NCBI GenBank assembly: GCA_900546255.1
Contig: URCB01000086.1
Location: forward strand, 1-6,390
DNA: 6,390 nucleotides
Source: an uncultured Eubacteriales bacterium
Lineage (GTDB): Bacteria; Bacillota; Clostridia; Oscillospirales; Oscillospiraceae
Direction: 5' to 3'
The number at the start of each line of letters is the position of its first letter. Positions within the stretch are counted from its first letter, which is position 1. Below are positions 1 through 6,173 of this stretch, piece after piece. A program made the position numbers and the translations under genes. The notes beneath the pieces are model-generated. The model worked only from the letters and a program-made list of their open reading frames with translations, was not told the DNA's origin and searched no databases.

Positions 1-268
1 TGGTGGCCCCGGTGGTGGGGGAGACGAACTTATTCATGCACAACTGCTGCATGATCAGGCCCGCCACGCTCATCCCCACCCCGGTGCACAGGATGGCCAG
101 CAGCCGGGGCAGCCGGGAGAGGAGGAAGATCTCCCATTGGTCCCAGTTCCCAGACAGCAGGCTGGGCACGTCCAGGTCAATCACCCCCACAAAGAGGGAA
201 ATCACAGACAGAAACACCAGTCCCACCGCCAGAAGAAGGGTCGTTGTGTATCGCTTGATGGCAGGCAC
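1..268 (-). CDS. FecCD-family iron-siderophore ABC transporter permease, N-terminal part
   Basis: This is the inner-membrane permease of an ABC importer that takes up ferric siderophore complexes, partnering a binding protein and an ATPase expected beyond the left edge. About 85 residues are visible before the window ends. They hold a hydrophobic first membrane segment (TLLLAVGLVFLSVISLFVGV), the family's 'SRLPRLLAIL' stretch and a second segment with 'GMSVAGLIMQQ', then 'NKFVSPTTGAT'. From memory, this last signature matches the FatD/CeuB/YclN branch (anguibactin, enterobactin or petrobactin-type systems), which usually reads SPTTAGT. In that branch the permease is often the first gene of the transporter operon, which fits its place here. 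The start is unclear: GTG at 268 is the only upstream standard start codon in frame, but it overlaps the ribosome binding site. ATC at 259 is ideally placed, giving a protein starting (M)KRYTT. The gene lies about 110 bases after an AraC regulator on the same strand. Family call is sure; the siderophore is not known. Confidence 0.88.
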   Translation of the reverse strand, partial: MPAIKRYTTTLLLAVGLVFLSVISLFVGVIDLDVPSLLSGNWDQWEIFLLSRLPRLLAILCTGVGMSVAGLIMQQLCMNKFVSPTTGAT

Positions 269-274
269 CTCCTC
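257..274 (-). promoter_or_regulatory. Ribosome binding site pointing to an ATC start codon
   Basis: On the minus strand a full AGGAGG (273-268) is followed by an 8-base spacer (TGCCTGCC) and then ATC AAG CGA. The in-frame GTG at 268-266 shares bases with the Shine-Dalgarno sequence, so it cannot be used efficiently with it. No ATG lies nearby upstream, and the frame is closed by TAG at 292-290. The next in-frame GTG codons lie well inside the first membrane segment. The arrangement suggests either AUC initiation or an ATG-to-ATC change. Confidence 0.6.
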
Positions 275-278
275 GTTA

Positions 279-294
279 GTTAGTCTATGCTAAC
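279..294. promoter_or_regulatory. Palindromic operator upstream of the permease (iron-box-like)
   Basis: The plus strand reads GTTAGTCTATGCTAAC, an inverted repeat of GTTAG and CTAAC around six bases. Symmetry extends one base outward (A278/T295), and an extra overlapping half-site GTTAG lies at 275-279. Fifteen of 16 bases match a second copy at 1389-1404, in the same orientation. Both copies lie immediately 5' of a ribosome binding site. The half-sites resemble those of DtxR/IdeR-family iron boxes (TTAGGTTAGSCTAACCTAA type), so a metal-dependent repressor is the likeliest ligand. This is inferred from similarity and from the iron-uptake gene. Confidence 0.65.
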
Positions 295-341
295 TTTATG
301 GTAAAATAGACGTGCCCTATACCGGACACAGGATGGTATGT

Positions 342-347
342 ATTATA
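342..347 (-). promoter_or_regulatory. Possible -10 box for the permease operon
   Basis: The minus strand carries a perfect TATAAT here, in the gap between the regulator's stop codon and the permease. No recognisable -35 hexamer lies 16-18 bases upstream: the sequence there is around GCGGTAAC. A promoter with a good -10 and no -35 is typical of activator-dependent genes, and an AraC-type activator is encoded just upstream. Predicted transcription would begin near 335 and read through the operator at 279-294. Confidence 0.4.
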
Positions 348-377
348 GCCGCACCCAAAGGGAGTTACCGCTCCAAA

Positions 378-1373
378 CTACTCGTTTTTCGCTCCAAACC
401 AGGGGGCAGGGGGGCCGGCGGAGGGGGCCTTCCGGCGGTAGTCCGCCGGGGAGCAGCCCAACGCCGCCCGAAACGCAGCGGCGAACTTGCTGCTGTTGTC
501 GTAGCCAAACTCGCCGGCAATGTCGGTGACCGTCCGATTCGAACGCTGCAGCACCACGGCCGCCAGATCCATTTTATAATTGCGGACACATTGGTAAAGC
601 GGCTTGCCATAAACACGTTTCACGCTCCGCCGGAGATGCTCCGGGGAGACGTGAAAGGCCGCTGCCAACTGTTCTGCCGTGTAGCGCTGGTCCCGGTGGG
701 TCCCCAGGAAGGCGAAGACCTTCTCCACCAGTTCCACCTGGTCCCGGGTGCAGCTGTTCCCCTCCCCTGGCGCCTGACTGGGATCCAGACTGGAGAGAAA
801 GAGCAGAAGTTCCAGCACCTTTACCTTCAAGTATCCCTTGCGCAGCGCCTCCGGTGCGGCATAGAGCTCTGAGAAAACGTGTTCCAACCGAGGCGTCGCC
901 CGGAGGACAAAGGGCACATCTCCCCCGGAGAACCGTTGGCAGAGGGCTGTTAGGTCCACCTCCACATCCCCCAACAGGCAGGTGGTGCACCAGGGCGCCA
1001 AGGCCGGGTCGATGACCACAGAGAGGCCCGTGTACCGCCCGGTGGGGCAGCGAAACAGCGATTGGCAGCTGCTGCGGTGGAGGGACAGGTCCCCTATCCC
1101 CAGGAAGAAGCATCGGTCCCCCGCCTGGTATTCCAGCCGGCCCAGCTGACAGTGGGAGATTTCCAATAGCCCTGCCGGGTAATCCGGCGGGGGAGAAAAG
1201 GACAGGGCTCGAATCTCGTGAAAGGCCAACCAGATGCCAGGAAAGACGTTATACTCTGTGATGGTTACCGCTCCCCCCCCGGTTTCCGTGTGGTACTGGT
1301 TGGGCCCCCCTTGGCGGAAGGGGGTTCCCTGCAGGCAAACCGATGGGGTGTCACCCCGGTCTTCACAGGACAT
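378..1373 (-). CDS. AraC-family transcriptional regulator of the iron-uptake locus
   Basis: This is a 331-residue cytoplasmic DNA-binding protein. The last third is an AraC/XylS domain with two helix-turn-helix units. The first spans about 231-252 (YTAEQLAAAFHVSPEHLRRS) and the second about 281-304, with the family signature from 'VTDIAGEFGYDNSSKFAAAF' to 'CSPADYRR' at about 282-314. The N-terminal 200 residues are a sensor region of the type found in clostridial AraC regulators beside siderophore transporters (motif 'LLEISHCQLGRLEY' at about 69-82). The ligand is not predictable. The ATG at 1373 has AGGAGG (1386-1381) seven bases upstream. The gene has its own promoter and a palindromic operator, and is isolated from the preceding operon by a strong terminator. 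It lies directly upstream of the FecCD permease on the same strand, so it probably activates that operon in response to a siderophore, while its own expression is held by a metal repressor. The family is certain; the target is inferred from neighbourhood. The C-terminal tail after 314 is proline/alanine-rich. Confidence 0.92.
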   Translation of the reverse strand: MSCEDRGDTPSVCLQGTPFRQGGPNQYHTETGGGAVTITEYNVFPGIWLAFHEIRALSFSPPPDYPAGLLEISHCQLGRLEYQAGDRCFFLGIGDLSLHRSSCQSLFRCPTGRYTGLSVVIDPALAPWCTTCLLGDVEVDLTALCQRFSGGDVPFVLRATPRLEHVFSELYAAPEALRKGYLKVKVLELLLFLSSLDPSQAPGEGNSCTRDQVELVEKVFAFLGTHRDQRYTAEQLAAAFHVSPEHLRRSVKRVYGKPLYQCVRNYKMDLAAVVLQRSNRTVTDIAGEFGYDNSSKFAAAFRAALGCSPADYRRKAPSAGPPAPWFGAKNE

Positions 1374-1388
1374 AGGAACCCCTCCTTT

Positions 1389-1404
1389 GTTAGTCTAAGC
1401 TAAC
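1389..1404. promoter_or_regulatory. Palindromic operator in the AraC-gene promoter (iron-box-like)
   Basis: The plus strand reads GTTAGTCTAAGCTAAC, 15 of 16 bases the same as the copy before the permease. The arms GTTAG/CTAAC are perfect, and outer TT/AA symmetry continues at 1386-1387/1406-1407 after one mismatch. On the transcribed strand it begins three bases after the -10 box, so it covers the predicted transcription start, and it ends one base or so before the ribosome binding site. That is a classical repression position. Confidence 0.68.
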
Positions 1405-1407
1405 CAA

Positions 1408-1436
1408 AGTTTAGAGGAATTTCCCACAAAATGCAA
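1408..1436 (-). promoter_or_regulatory. Promoter of the AraC-family regulator
   Basis: On the minus strand TTGCAT (1436-1431) is separated by exactly 17 bases from TAAACT (1413-1408). The spacing is optimal for a sigma-A-type promoter; the hexamers are moderate matches. Predicted transcription starts near 1401, within the palindromic operator at 1404-1389. Confidence 0.55.
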
Positions 1437-1472
1437 GGGGAAATCTTTGGCCGCTGCCCTCTTTCCCGATCC

Positions 1473-1516
1473 AAAAACGCCCCCGGCACAGGAACTTCCG
1501 TTCCCATGCCGGGGGC
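1473..1516 (-). terminator. Rho-independent terminator of the transhydrogenase-like operon
   Basis: A ten-base-pair GC-rich stem (GCCCCCGGCA at 1479-1488 with TGCCGGGGGC at 1507-1516) continues, after a 2x2 internal loop, into GGAAC/GTTCC (1491-1495/1500-1504) with a four-base loop. On the minus strand the stem is followed by G and five Ts (1477-1473). It begins about 30 bases after the stop codon at 1545. There is no T tract on the plus side, so it works in one direction only. Confidence 0.9.
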
Positions 1517-1544
1517 ACCGGTCTTTGTCAAAGGATGGGGCTGG

Positions 1545-3611
1545 TTACTCTTCGATCTCGTTCTCCCGGATGCGCAGGGCGCCGGTGGGGCAGGCCTCGG
1601 CGCACTTGAGGCAGTCCACGCACTCCCGGATGGCGTCGCTGGTCTGGAACTCGGGGCGGATCACCGTGTCGAACCCACGGCCCACCATGCCCAGCAGGCC
1701 CTTGCCCACCACCTCGTCGCAGAGGCGGACACACTGGCCGCAGAGGATGCACTTGCCCTGGTCCCGCTCGATGGCCACCAGGCGCTTCTCCTTGTAGCTG
1801 GGGTGGATCTTCCCTTCGCCGTCGCCCTTGAGCCGCTGGATCCGCTCCGGCTGAAGCTCATAGAGGTTGGCGCAGCGGATGAGCTTACATTCGGCAAAGT
1901 CGTGGCAGCCACAGTCCAGGCAGCGGGCAGCCTCTGCCCGGGCCTGGGCCTCGGAAAAGCCCAGGTTGATCTCCTCAAAGTCGTGCTTGCGCTCCTCGGC
2001 AGGCCGGGTGGGCATCTTGGTCCGGGGGAGCTTGATGTAGTCGGCGAAATACTCCGGAGAAACATTCTTCACCGACAGGTACGTCTTCTGGTAGGGCACC
2101 TGGACCCCGTGGAGGTAGAGGTCCACCACCTTGGCACAGCGGCGGGCCTCGCCGATGGCCTCGATGGCGATGGACGCCCCCTTGTTGGTGGCGTCGCCCA
2201 CGGCGAAGACCCCCTCCATGGAGGTGCGGTAGCTGGTCTCGTCGGCGGCGATGATGCCCTTGCGGTTGAGCTCGATGCCCTCAAAGCCGGCCACGTTGGC
2301 CTTCTGGCCGATGGCGCTGATGACGCAGGTGACGGGGAGGGTCTCGAACTTCCCTTCCACCGGCACGGGGCGGCGGCGGCCGCTCTCGTCGGGCTCGCCC
2401 AGCTCCATGATCTGGAGCTTCATCTCCTTCACCTTGCCGTTCTCGCCGACGATCTCGGCGGGGTTGGTGAGGAACTTATAGATGACGCCCTCTTCCCGGG
2501 CCTCGTCGATCTCCAGCTGCTCGGCGGGCATCTCCGCCTCGGTGCGGCGGTAGACCACGTAGACCTCCTTGGCGCCCAGGCGCACGGCGGTGCGGCAGGC
2601 GTCCATGGCGGTGTTGCCGCCGCCCACGATGGCCACCTTGTCGCCGATCTCCGGGCGCTCTCCCAGGGCCACCCGCTGGAGGAAGTCGATGCCGCCCAGG
2701 ACGCCCTCCAGGTCCTCCCCGGGGCAGCCGATGGGCATGCTGGACCAGGCGCCGATGGCCACCACCACGGCGTCGTAGTGGCTCTTGAACTCCTCAAAAG
2801 TGGCGTCCACGCCGATGCGGAAGTTGTTCTTCATCTCCACGCCCAGGGAGGCGATCTCGTCGATCTCCTCGTCCAGGACGCGCTTGGGCAGGCGGTACTC
2901 GGGGATGCCGTAGCGGAGCATGCCGCCCATCTGGGGCATGGCATCCACAATGGTCACCCGGTGGCCCTTCAGGGACAGGTAGTAGGCCGCGGTGAGGCCG
3001 CCAGGACCGCCGCCGATGATGCCCACCCGCTTGCCGGTGGCTGCGGCCTTGGGGGGCAGGTAGCCGCCCTGGGCGATGACCCGGTCTGCGGCGAAGTATT
3101 TCAAATAGGAGATGGAAATGGGCTCCTCCACCATCTGCCGGCGGCAGCCCCCCTCGCAGGGGTGGGGGCACACCCGGCCAATGGAGGCGGGGATGGGCAG
3201 GCGCTCCTTGAGGATGCGCACGGCCTCCTTATCGTCCCCCCGGGCGATGGCCTGGATATAGCCCTGGGCATTCACGCTGGCCGGGCAGTTGAGGACGCAG
3301 GGGCCGCGGCAGTCCCCGTCGTGGTCGCTCATCAGCAGTTCGATGCTGGTCTTGCGGGTGCGCACCACCCGCTCGGACTCCGTGTAAATCACCTGGCCGT
3401 CCTGGGCCTCGGTGGAGCAGGCCCGCAGCAGCTTGGGGCTGCCCTCGGCCTCCACCACGCAGAGGCTGCAGCCGCCGTAGTGCTTGAGTTCCCCGTTGTG
3501 GCAGAGGTTGGGGATGGCAATGCCATTGTGCTCCGCGATCTCCAGGAGGGTCTGGCCGGCGCGGCCTGTGCAGACCTGGCCGTTGATGGTTACCTTAATT
3601 CTCGGTTTCAT
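1545..3611 (-). CDS. NAD(P)H/ferredoxin-type GltD-like flavoprotein with [2Fe-2S] and 4Fe-4S domains
   Basis: This is a 688-residue soluble redox subunit that probably carries the FAD and NADP(H) site of an NADH/NADP+/ferredoxin transhydrogenase. Domains in order: a NuoG/HydA-like [2Fe-2S] ferredoxin with C37, C48, C51, C65; a GltD-like cluster domain with H97, C101, C105, C109 and C148, C152, C156; an FAD Rossmann fold 'GIIGGGPGGL' (197-206); an NADPH fold 'VGGGNTAMD' (329-337) with 'VYRR' (353-356), arginines that in GltD-type enzymes contact the 2'-phosphate; and the closing FAD motif 'GVFAVGDATNKG' (467-478). These are followed by a Cys cluster C564, C567, C569, C575, C580 and two [4Fe-4S] ferredoxin motifs (C621/624/627/631 and C664/667/670/674). 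There is no hydrogenase H-cluster or glutamate synthase large subunit. The ATG at 3611 has GGGAGG about eight bases upstream and lies 17 bases after the stop of the NuoEF-like gene, so the two are co-transcribed. The closest described type is the NfnB/GltD-like subunit of Stn-type bifurcating transhydrogenases. A role with a separate hydrogenase or formate dehydrogenase is the main alternative. Confidence 0.9.
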   Translation of the reverse strand: MKPRIKVTINGQVCTGRAGQTLLEIAEHNGIAIPNLCHNGELKHYGGCSLCVVEAEGSPKLLRACSTEAQDGQVIYTESERVVRTRKTSIELLMSDHDGDCRGPCVLNCPASVNAQGYIQAIARGDDKEAVRILKERLPIPASIGRVCPHPCEGGCRRQMVEEPISISYLKYFAADRVIAQGGYLPPKAAATGKRVGIIGGGPGGLTAAYYLSLKGHRVTIVDAMPQMGGMLRYGIPEYRLPKRVLDEEIDEIASLGVEMKNNFRIGVDATFEEFKSHYDAVVVAIGAWSSMPIGCPGEDLEGVLGGIDFLQRVALGERPEIGDKVAIVGGGNTAMDACRTAVRLGAKEVYVVYRRTEAEMPAEQLEIDEAREEGVIYKFLTNPAEIVGENGKVKEMKLQIMELGEPDESGRRRPVPVEGKFETLPVTCVISAIGQKANVAGFEGIELNRKGIIAADETSYRTSMEGVFAVGDATNKGASIAIEAIGEARRCAKVVDLYLHGVQVPYQKTYLSVKNVSPEYFADYIKLPRTKMPTRPAEERKHDFEEINLGFSEAQARAEAARCLDCGCHDFAECKLIRCANLYELQPERIQRLKGDGEGKIHPSYKEKRLVAIERDQGKCILCGQCVRLCDEVVGKGLLGMVGRGFDTVIRPEFQTSDAIRECVDCLKCAEACPTGALRIRENEIEE

Positions 3612-3628
3612 AGTCGTCCCCTCCCTTC

Positions 3629-5869
3629 TTAGTCTACCACAATGGCGCCAAACTTACAGGAGCTGACGCACTGCTTACACTTGATACAGGCACTCTGATT
3701 GATGACGTGGGGCTCTTTCCGCTCCCCGCTGATGCACTCCACCGGGCACTTCCGGGCGCAGACGGTGCAGCCGGTGCACTTGGCCGGGTCGATGGAGATG
3801 GTCAGAAGGGCGGAACATTCGCAGGCAGGACATTTCTTGTCCCGAATATGGGCCTCGTACTCGTCCCGGAAATAGCGGATGGTGGTAAGGACGGGGTTGG
3901 GGGCCGTCTGGCCCAGGCCGCAGAGGGCGCCGTCTTTGATGCTTACGCACAGCTCCTCCAGCAGTTCGATGTCCCCTTCCTGGCCCTTGCCCTCGCAGAT
4001 CCGGTCCAGGATTTCCTTCATCCGGGTGGTGCCGATGCGGCAGGGCACGCACTTGCCGCAGGACTCCCGGGCGGTGAAGTCCAGGAAGAACCGGGCAATG
4101 TTCACCATGCAGGTGCTGTCGTCCATGACCACCATGCCGCCGGAACCCATAATGGCACCCGTGGCAGAGAGGGCCTTGTAGTCAATGGGAGTATCCATCA
4201 GGGAGGCGGGGATGCAGCCGCCGGAGGGGCCGCCCATCTGCACGGCCTTATACTGCCGGCCGTCCTTGATGCCCCCGGCGATGTCGAAGATGACGTCTTT
4301 CAGGGAGTTGCCCATGGGCACCTCCACCAAACCGCCCCGCTGGACCTTGCCGGTGAGGGCAAAGACCTTGGTGCCCTTGGAGTTCTCCGTGCCCATGGCG
4401 GCAAAGGCGGCGCCGCCGTTCTGGATGATCCAGGCCACGTTGGCAAAGGTCTCCACGTTGTTGATGTTGGAGGGCTCATCCAAATAGCCCTTCTGGGCGG
4501 GGAAGGGAGGCTTGAGCCGGGGCATGCCCCGCTTGCCCTCCATGGACTCGATGAGGGCAGTCTCCTCGCCGCAGACGAAGGCGCCTGCGCCGATCTTGAT
4601 GTTCAGGTCGCAGGAGAAGCCGGTGCCCAGGATGTTCTCCCCCAACAGGCCCCGGCTGCGGGCCTGCTCGATGGCCTTGCTCAGCCGCTCCACCGCCAGG
4701 GGGTACTCCGCCCGGATATACACATACATGTCGCTGGCCCCGATGGCATAGGCGCCAATGAGCATGCCCTCAATGAGGGTGTGGGGGTCGGACTCGATGA
4801 CCGCCCGGTCCATGAAGGCGCCGGGGTCCCCTTCGTCGGCGTTGCAGATCAGGTGCTTGTGCTCCCCTTCCGCCTTCCGGGCCGCGTCCCACTTAAACCA
4901 GGTGGGGAAGCCTGCGCCGCCCCGACCGGCCAGGCCGGAGACCTTGATCTCCTCGATGACCGCCTCCGGCTCCATCCGCAGGGCCTTGTCCAGGGCCCGG
5001 TAGCCCTGGTGGTTGATGTAGTCGTCGATGCTGGTGGGGTTCACCACGCCGCAGTGGCGCAGGGCCACCCGCTTCTGCTTCTTCAGGAAGCGGGCATCCT
5101 CGTCGCTGATGAACATGGCCTCCAGCTTGGAGAAGTCGTTCTTCCGCACCGCCTGGACGATGCCCAGGGCATCGGTTTCCGTCACCTTCACCAGGCGGTG
5201 GAGGAGTGTGTCACCCTGGTAGATGTCCACGATGGGCTCCAGGTAGCACATGCCGATGCAGCCGGTGGTCTCCACGGTAAAGCTGTCGGTGGCGGTTTTG
5301 TGCCCGGCGATCACCTTGGCCACCCGGGTTGCCCCGGCGGAGACGCCGCAGCTGCCCTGGCCCACCAGGATACGGATGCCCTCCCCAGACTCCCGCTGAC
5401 GCAGTTTCCGAAGGATCTTGATGGCCTTCTCCGGGGTGAGGTTGCCATAGGTTTCGCCATTGATCATCATCACCGGCGCCAGGGAGCAGCAGCCCAGGCA
5501 GGCCACCTCGTTGAGGGTGAACATGCCGTCCTCGGTGGTCTCCCCGTTGGCAATGCCCAGCTCCTGGCTGATGGCCGTGCGGATCCGCTCCGACCCATTC
5601 ACGTGGCAGGCGGTGCCGTCGCAGAGCATGATCTGGTAGGTCCCCATGGGTTTCAGCCGGAAATAGCTATAGAAAGTGGCTACCCCCATCACCTTGGCCG
5701 GGCTGTTTCCCGTCCGCTCGGCCACATGGTAGATCACTTCCTGGGGCAGGTAACCATAGATCGACTGTGCCTGCTGGAGGATCATGATCAGGCTGGTGTC
5801 GTCATCCTGATACTGGCGAAGCACACCCTCCATCAGGGACAAATCGACCCCTGATTTGAACTCGGTCAT
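3629..5869 (-). CDS. NuoE-NuoF (HydC-HydB-like) fusion, NADH-oxidising flavoprotein subunit
   Basis: This 746-residue soluble protein joins two subunits that are normally separate. Residues about 1-157 are a complete NuoE/HydC-like [2Fe-2S] protein (C83-x4-C88 and C124-x3-C128). From about 165 a full NuoF/HydB-like subunit follows: a thioredoxin-like domain (C174, C204, C208); the FMN/NADH fold with 'GRGGAGFP' (315-322), 'NADEGDPGAF' (343-352) and 'GAGAFVCGEET' (427-437); the N3-type [4Fe-4S] site C604, C607, C610, C650; a Cys-rich 'CPACEC' (680-685), probably a zinc site; and two C-terminal [4Fe-4S] ferredoxin motifs (C698/701/704/708 and C728/731/734/738). This is the electron-input module of HydABC-type bifurcating hydrogenases and of Stn-type transhydrogenases, oxidising or reducing NAD(H) at FMN. 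ATG at 5869 is preferred because AAAGGAG (5884-5878) lies eight bases upstream; the earlier GTG at 5878 overlaps that site. It is the first gene of a two-gene operon. The reading frame across the junction is clean, with a linker of only about ten residues. Family is sure; the physiological partner and direction are inferred. Confidence 0.92.
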   Translation of the reverse strand: MTEFKSGVDLSLMEGVLRQYQDDDTSLIMILQQAQSIYGYLPQEVIYHVAERTGNSPAKVMGVATFYSYFRLKPMGTYQIMLCDGTACHVNGSERIRTAISQELGIANGETTEDGMFTLNEVACLGCCSLAPVMMINGETYGNLTPEKAIKILRKLRQRESGEGIRILVGQGSCGVSAGATRVAKVIAGHKTATDSFTVETTGCIGMCYLEPIVDIYQGDTLLHRLVKVTETDALGIVQAVRKNDFSKLEAMFISDEDARFLKKQKRVALRHCGVVNPTSIDDYINHQGYRALDKALRMEPEAVIEEIKVSGLAGRGGAGFPTWFKWDAARKAEGEHKHLICNADEGDPGAFMDRAVIESDPHTLIEGMLIGAYAIGASDMYVYIRAEYPLAVERLSKAIEQARSRGLLGENILGTGFSCDLNIKIGAGAFVCGEETALIESMEGKRGMPRLKPPFPAQKGYLDEPSNINNVETFANVAWIIQNGGAAFAAMGTENSKGTKVFALTGKVQRGGLVEVPMGNSLKDVIFDIAGGIKDGRQYKAVQMGGPSGGCIPASLMDTPIDYKALSATGAIMGSGGMVVMDDSTCMVNIARFFLDFTARESCGKCVPCRIGTTRMKEILDRICEGKGQEGDIELLEELCVSIKDGALCGLGQTAPNPVLTTIRYFRDEYEAHIRDKKCPACECSALLTISIDPAKCTGCTVCARKCPVECISGERKEPHVINQSACIKCKQCVSSCKFGAIVVD

Positions 5870-5877
5870 TCTTTTCA

Positions 5878-5884
5878 CTCCTTT
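5878..5884 (-). promoter_or_regulatory. Ribosome binding site that fixes the NuoEF start at 5869
   Basis: The minus strand reads AAAGGAG, then eight bases (TGAAAAGA), then ATG ACC GAG. This spacing is ideal for the ATG. The in-frame GTG three codons earlier uses the last G of the site and so is an unlikely start. Confidence 0.8.
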
Positions 5885-5969
5885 GACAAAGAGGATTTCC
5901 TTATCATTTTTACAGTTTTTTTATCTTATCTTTCATTTTCCCCGTGCTTATGAAAATAGGATCACATAA

Positions 5970-5998
5970 ATTATAGTCCCATAACCCTCGTTTTGCAA
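5970..5998 (-). promoter_or_regulatory. Promoter of the NuoEF/GltD-like operon
   Basis: On the minus strand TTGCAA (5998-5993) is followed after exactly 17 bases by a perfect TATAAT (5975-5970). Transcription is predicted to begin near 5963, leaving an AT-rich leader of about 94 bases with no clear hairpin or riboswitch. It is the only good promoter found for the two-gene operon. Confidence 0.75.
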
Positions 5999-6035
5999 GA
6001 GCATTTCCCCAGCTGCTTCAAAGAATTTGCGGGGA

Positions 6036-6126
6036 TTTTTCCTGCATTTTTGATGATTTTTCAGAAAAGCCTCCCAATTTTTCCCTGTCCCGCAGTTCTT
6101 TTGCCGGAAAAACTTGCAGAAAAAAA
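6036..6126. other. Phased A/T tracts upstream of the operon promoter, probable bent DNA
   Basis: Runs of four to seven A or T are centred at about 6038, 6049, 6059, 6080, 6100.5, 6110 and 6123, close to multiples of the 10.4-10.5 base helical repeat. Positions near 6069 and 6090 are skipped, and a run at 6065-6068 is slightly out of phase. ATTTTTC recurs exactly 21 bases apart at 6035, 6056 and 6077. Such spacing is known to produce intrinsic curvature. It lies about 40-130 bases upstream of the -35 box. The stretch holds no gene. Confidence 0.45.
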
Positions 6127-6154
6127 GAGACCTGAGAAATCAGGTCTCTTTTTT
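6120..6154. terminator. Bidirectional terminator after nrdD
   Basis: A perfect nine-base-pair stem GAGACCTGA/TCAGGTCTC (6127-6135/6140-6148) closes a GAAA loop. It is flanked by an A run (6120-6126) and a T run (6149-6154), so either strand gives a hairpin plus U tract. On the minus strand it ends nrdD transcription about 40 bases after the stop codon and insulates the downstream operon. Confidence 0.92.
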
Positions 6155-6173
6155 GCAACATTTCATTCACGAA

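Noticed and set aside
361..374. Small inverted repeat GGAG-N6-CTCC after the AraC stop codon
   Set aside because: Four base pairs and no T run; too weak to call a terminator, so read-through into the permease remains possible.
312..872. 186-codon plus-strand open frame
   Set aside because: It overlaps the AraC-family gene in antisense and lacks a ribosome binding site and family features.
1545..3611. Possibility that this is glutamate synthase small subunit or a hydrogenase subunit
   Set aside because: The extra [2Fe-2S] and C-terminal ferredoxin domains and the NuoEF partner do not fit GltD, no GltB neighbour is present, and there is no H-cluster motif.
1431..3632. 733-codon plus-strand open frame
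   Set aside because: It is antisense to the GltD-like gene and its product is a low-complexity Leu/Ala/Gly/His/Val-rich shadow caused by third-position GC bias; it has no domain motif and no ribosome binding site.
3629..3636. TTAGTCTA, resembling part of the operator, between the two redox genes
   Set aside because: The second half-site CTAAC is missing and the bases include the stop codon; chance match.
3707..5854. 715-codon plus-strand open frame
   Set aside because: It is antisense to the NuoEF fusion, with the same biased composition and no recognisable motif. The minus-strand frame carries all the conserved cluster and nucleotide-binding motifs.
5878..5894. Complementarity between CTTT and AAAG over the NuoEF ribosome binding site
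   Set aside because: Only four base pairs with a three-base loop; not convincing as a regulatory hairpin.
5869..6119. Riboswitch or Rex-type operator in the leader and upstream region of the redox operon
   Set aside because: I found no TTGTTAA-type palindrome near the promoter and no structured conserved leader; only the promoter and A/T tracts are supported.
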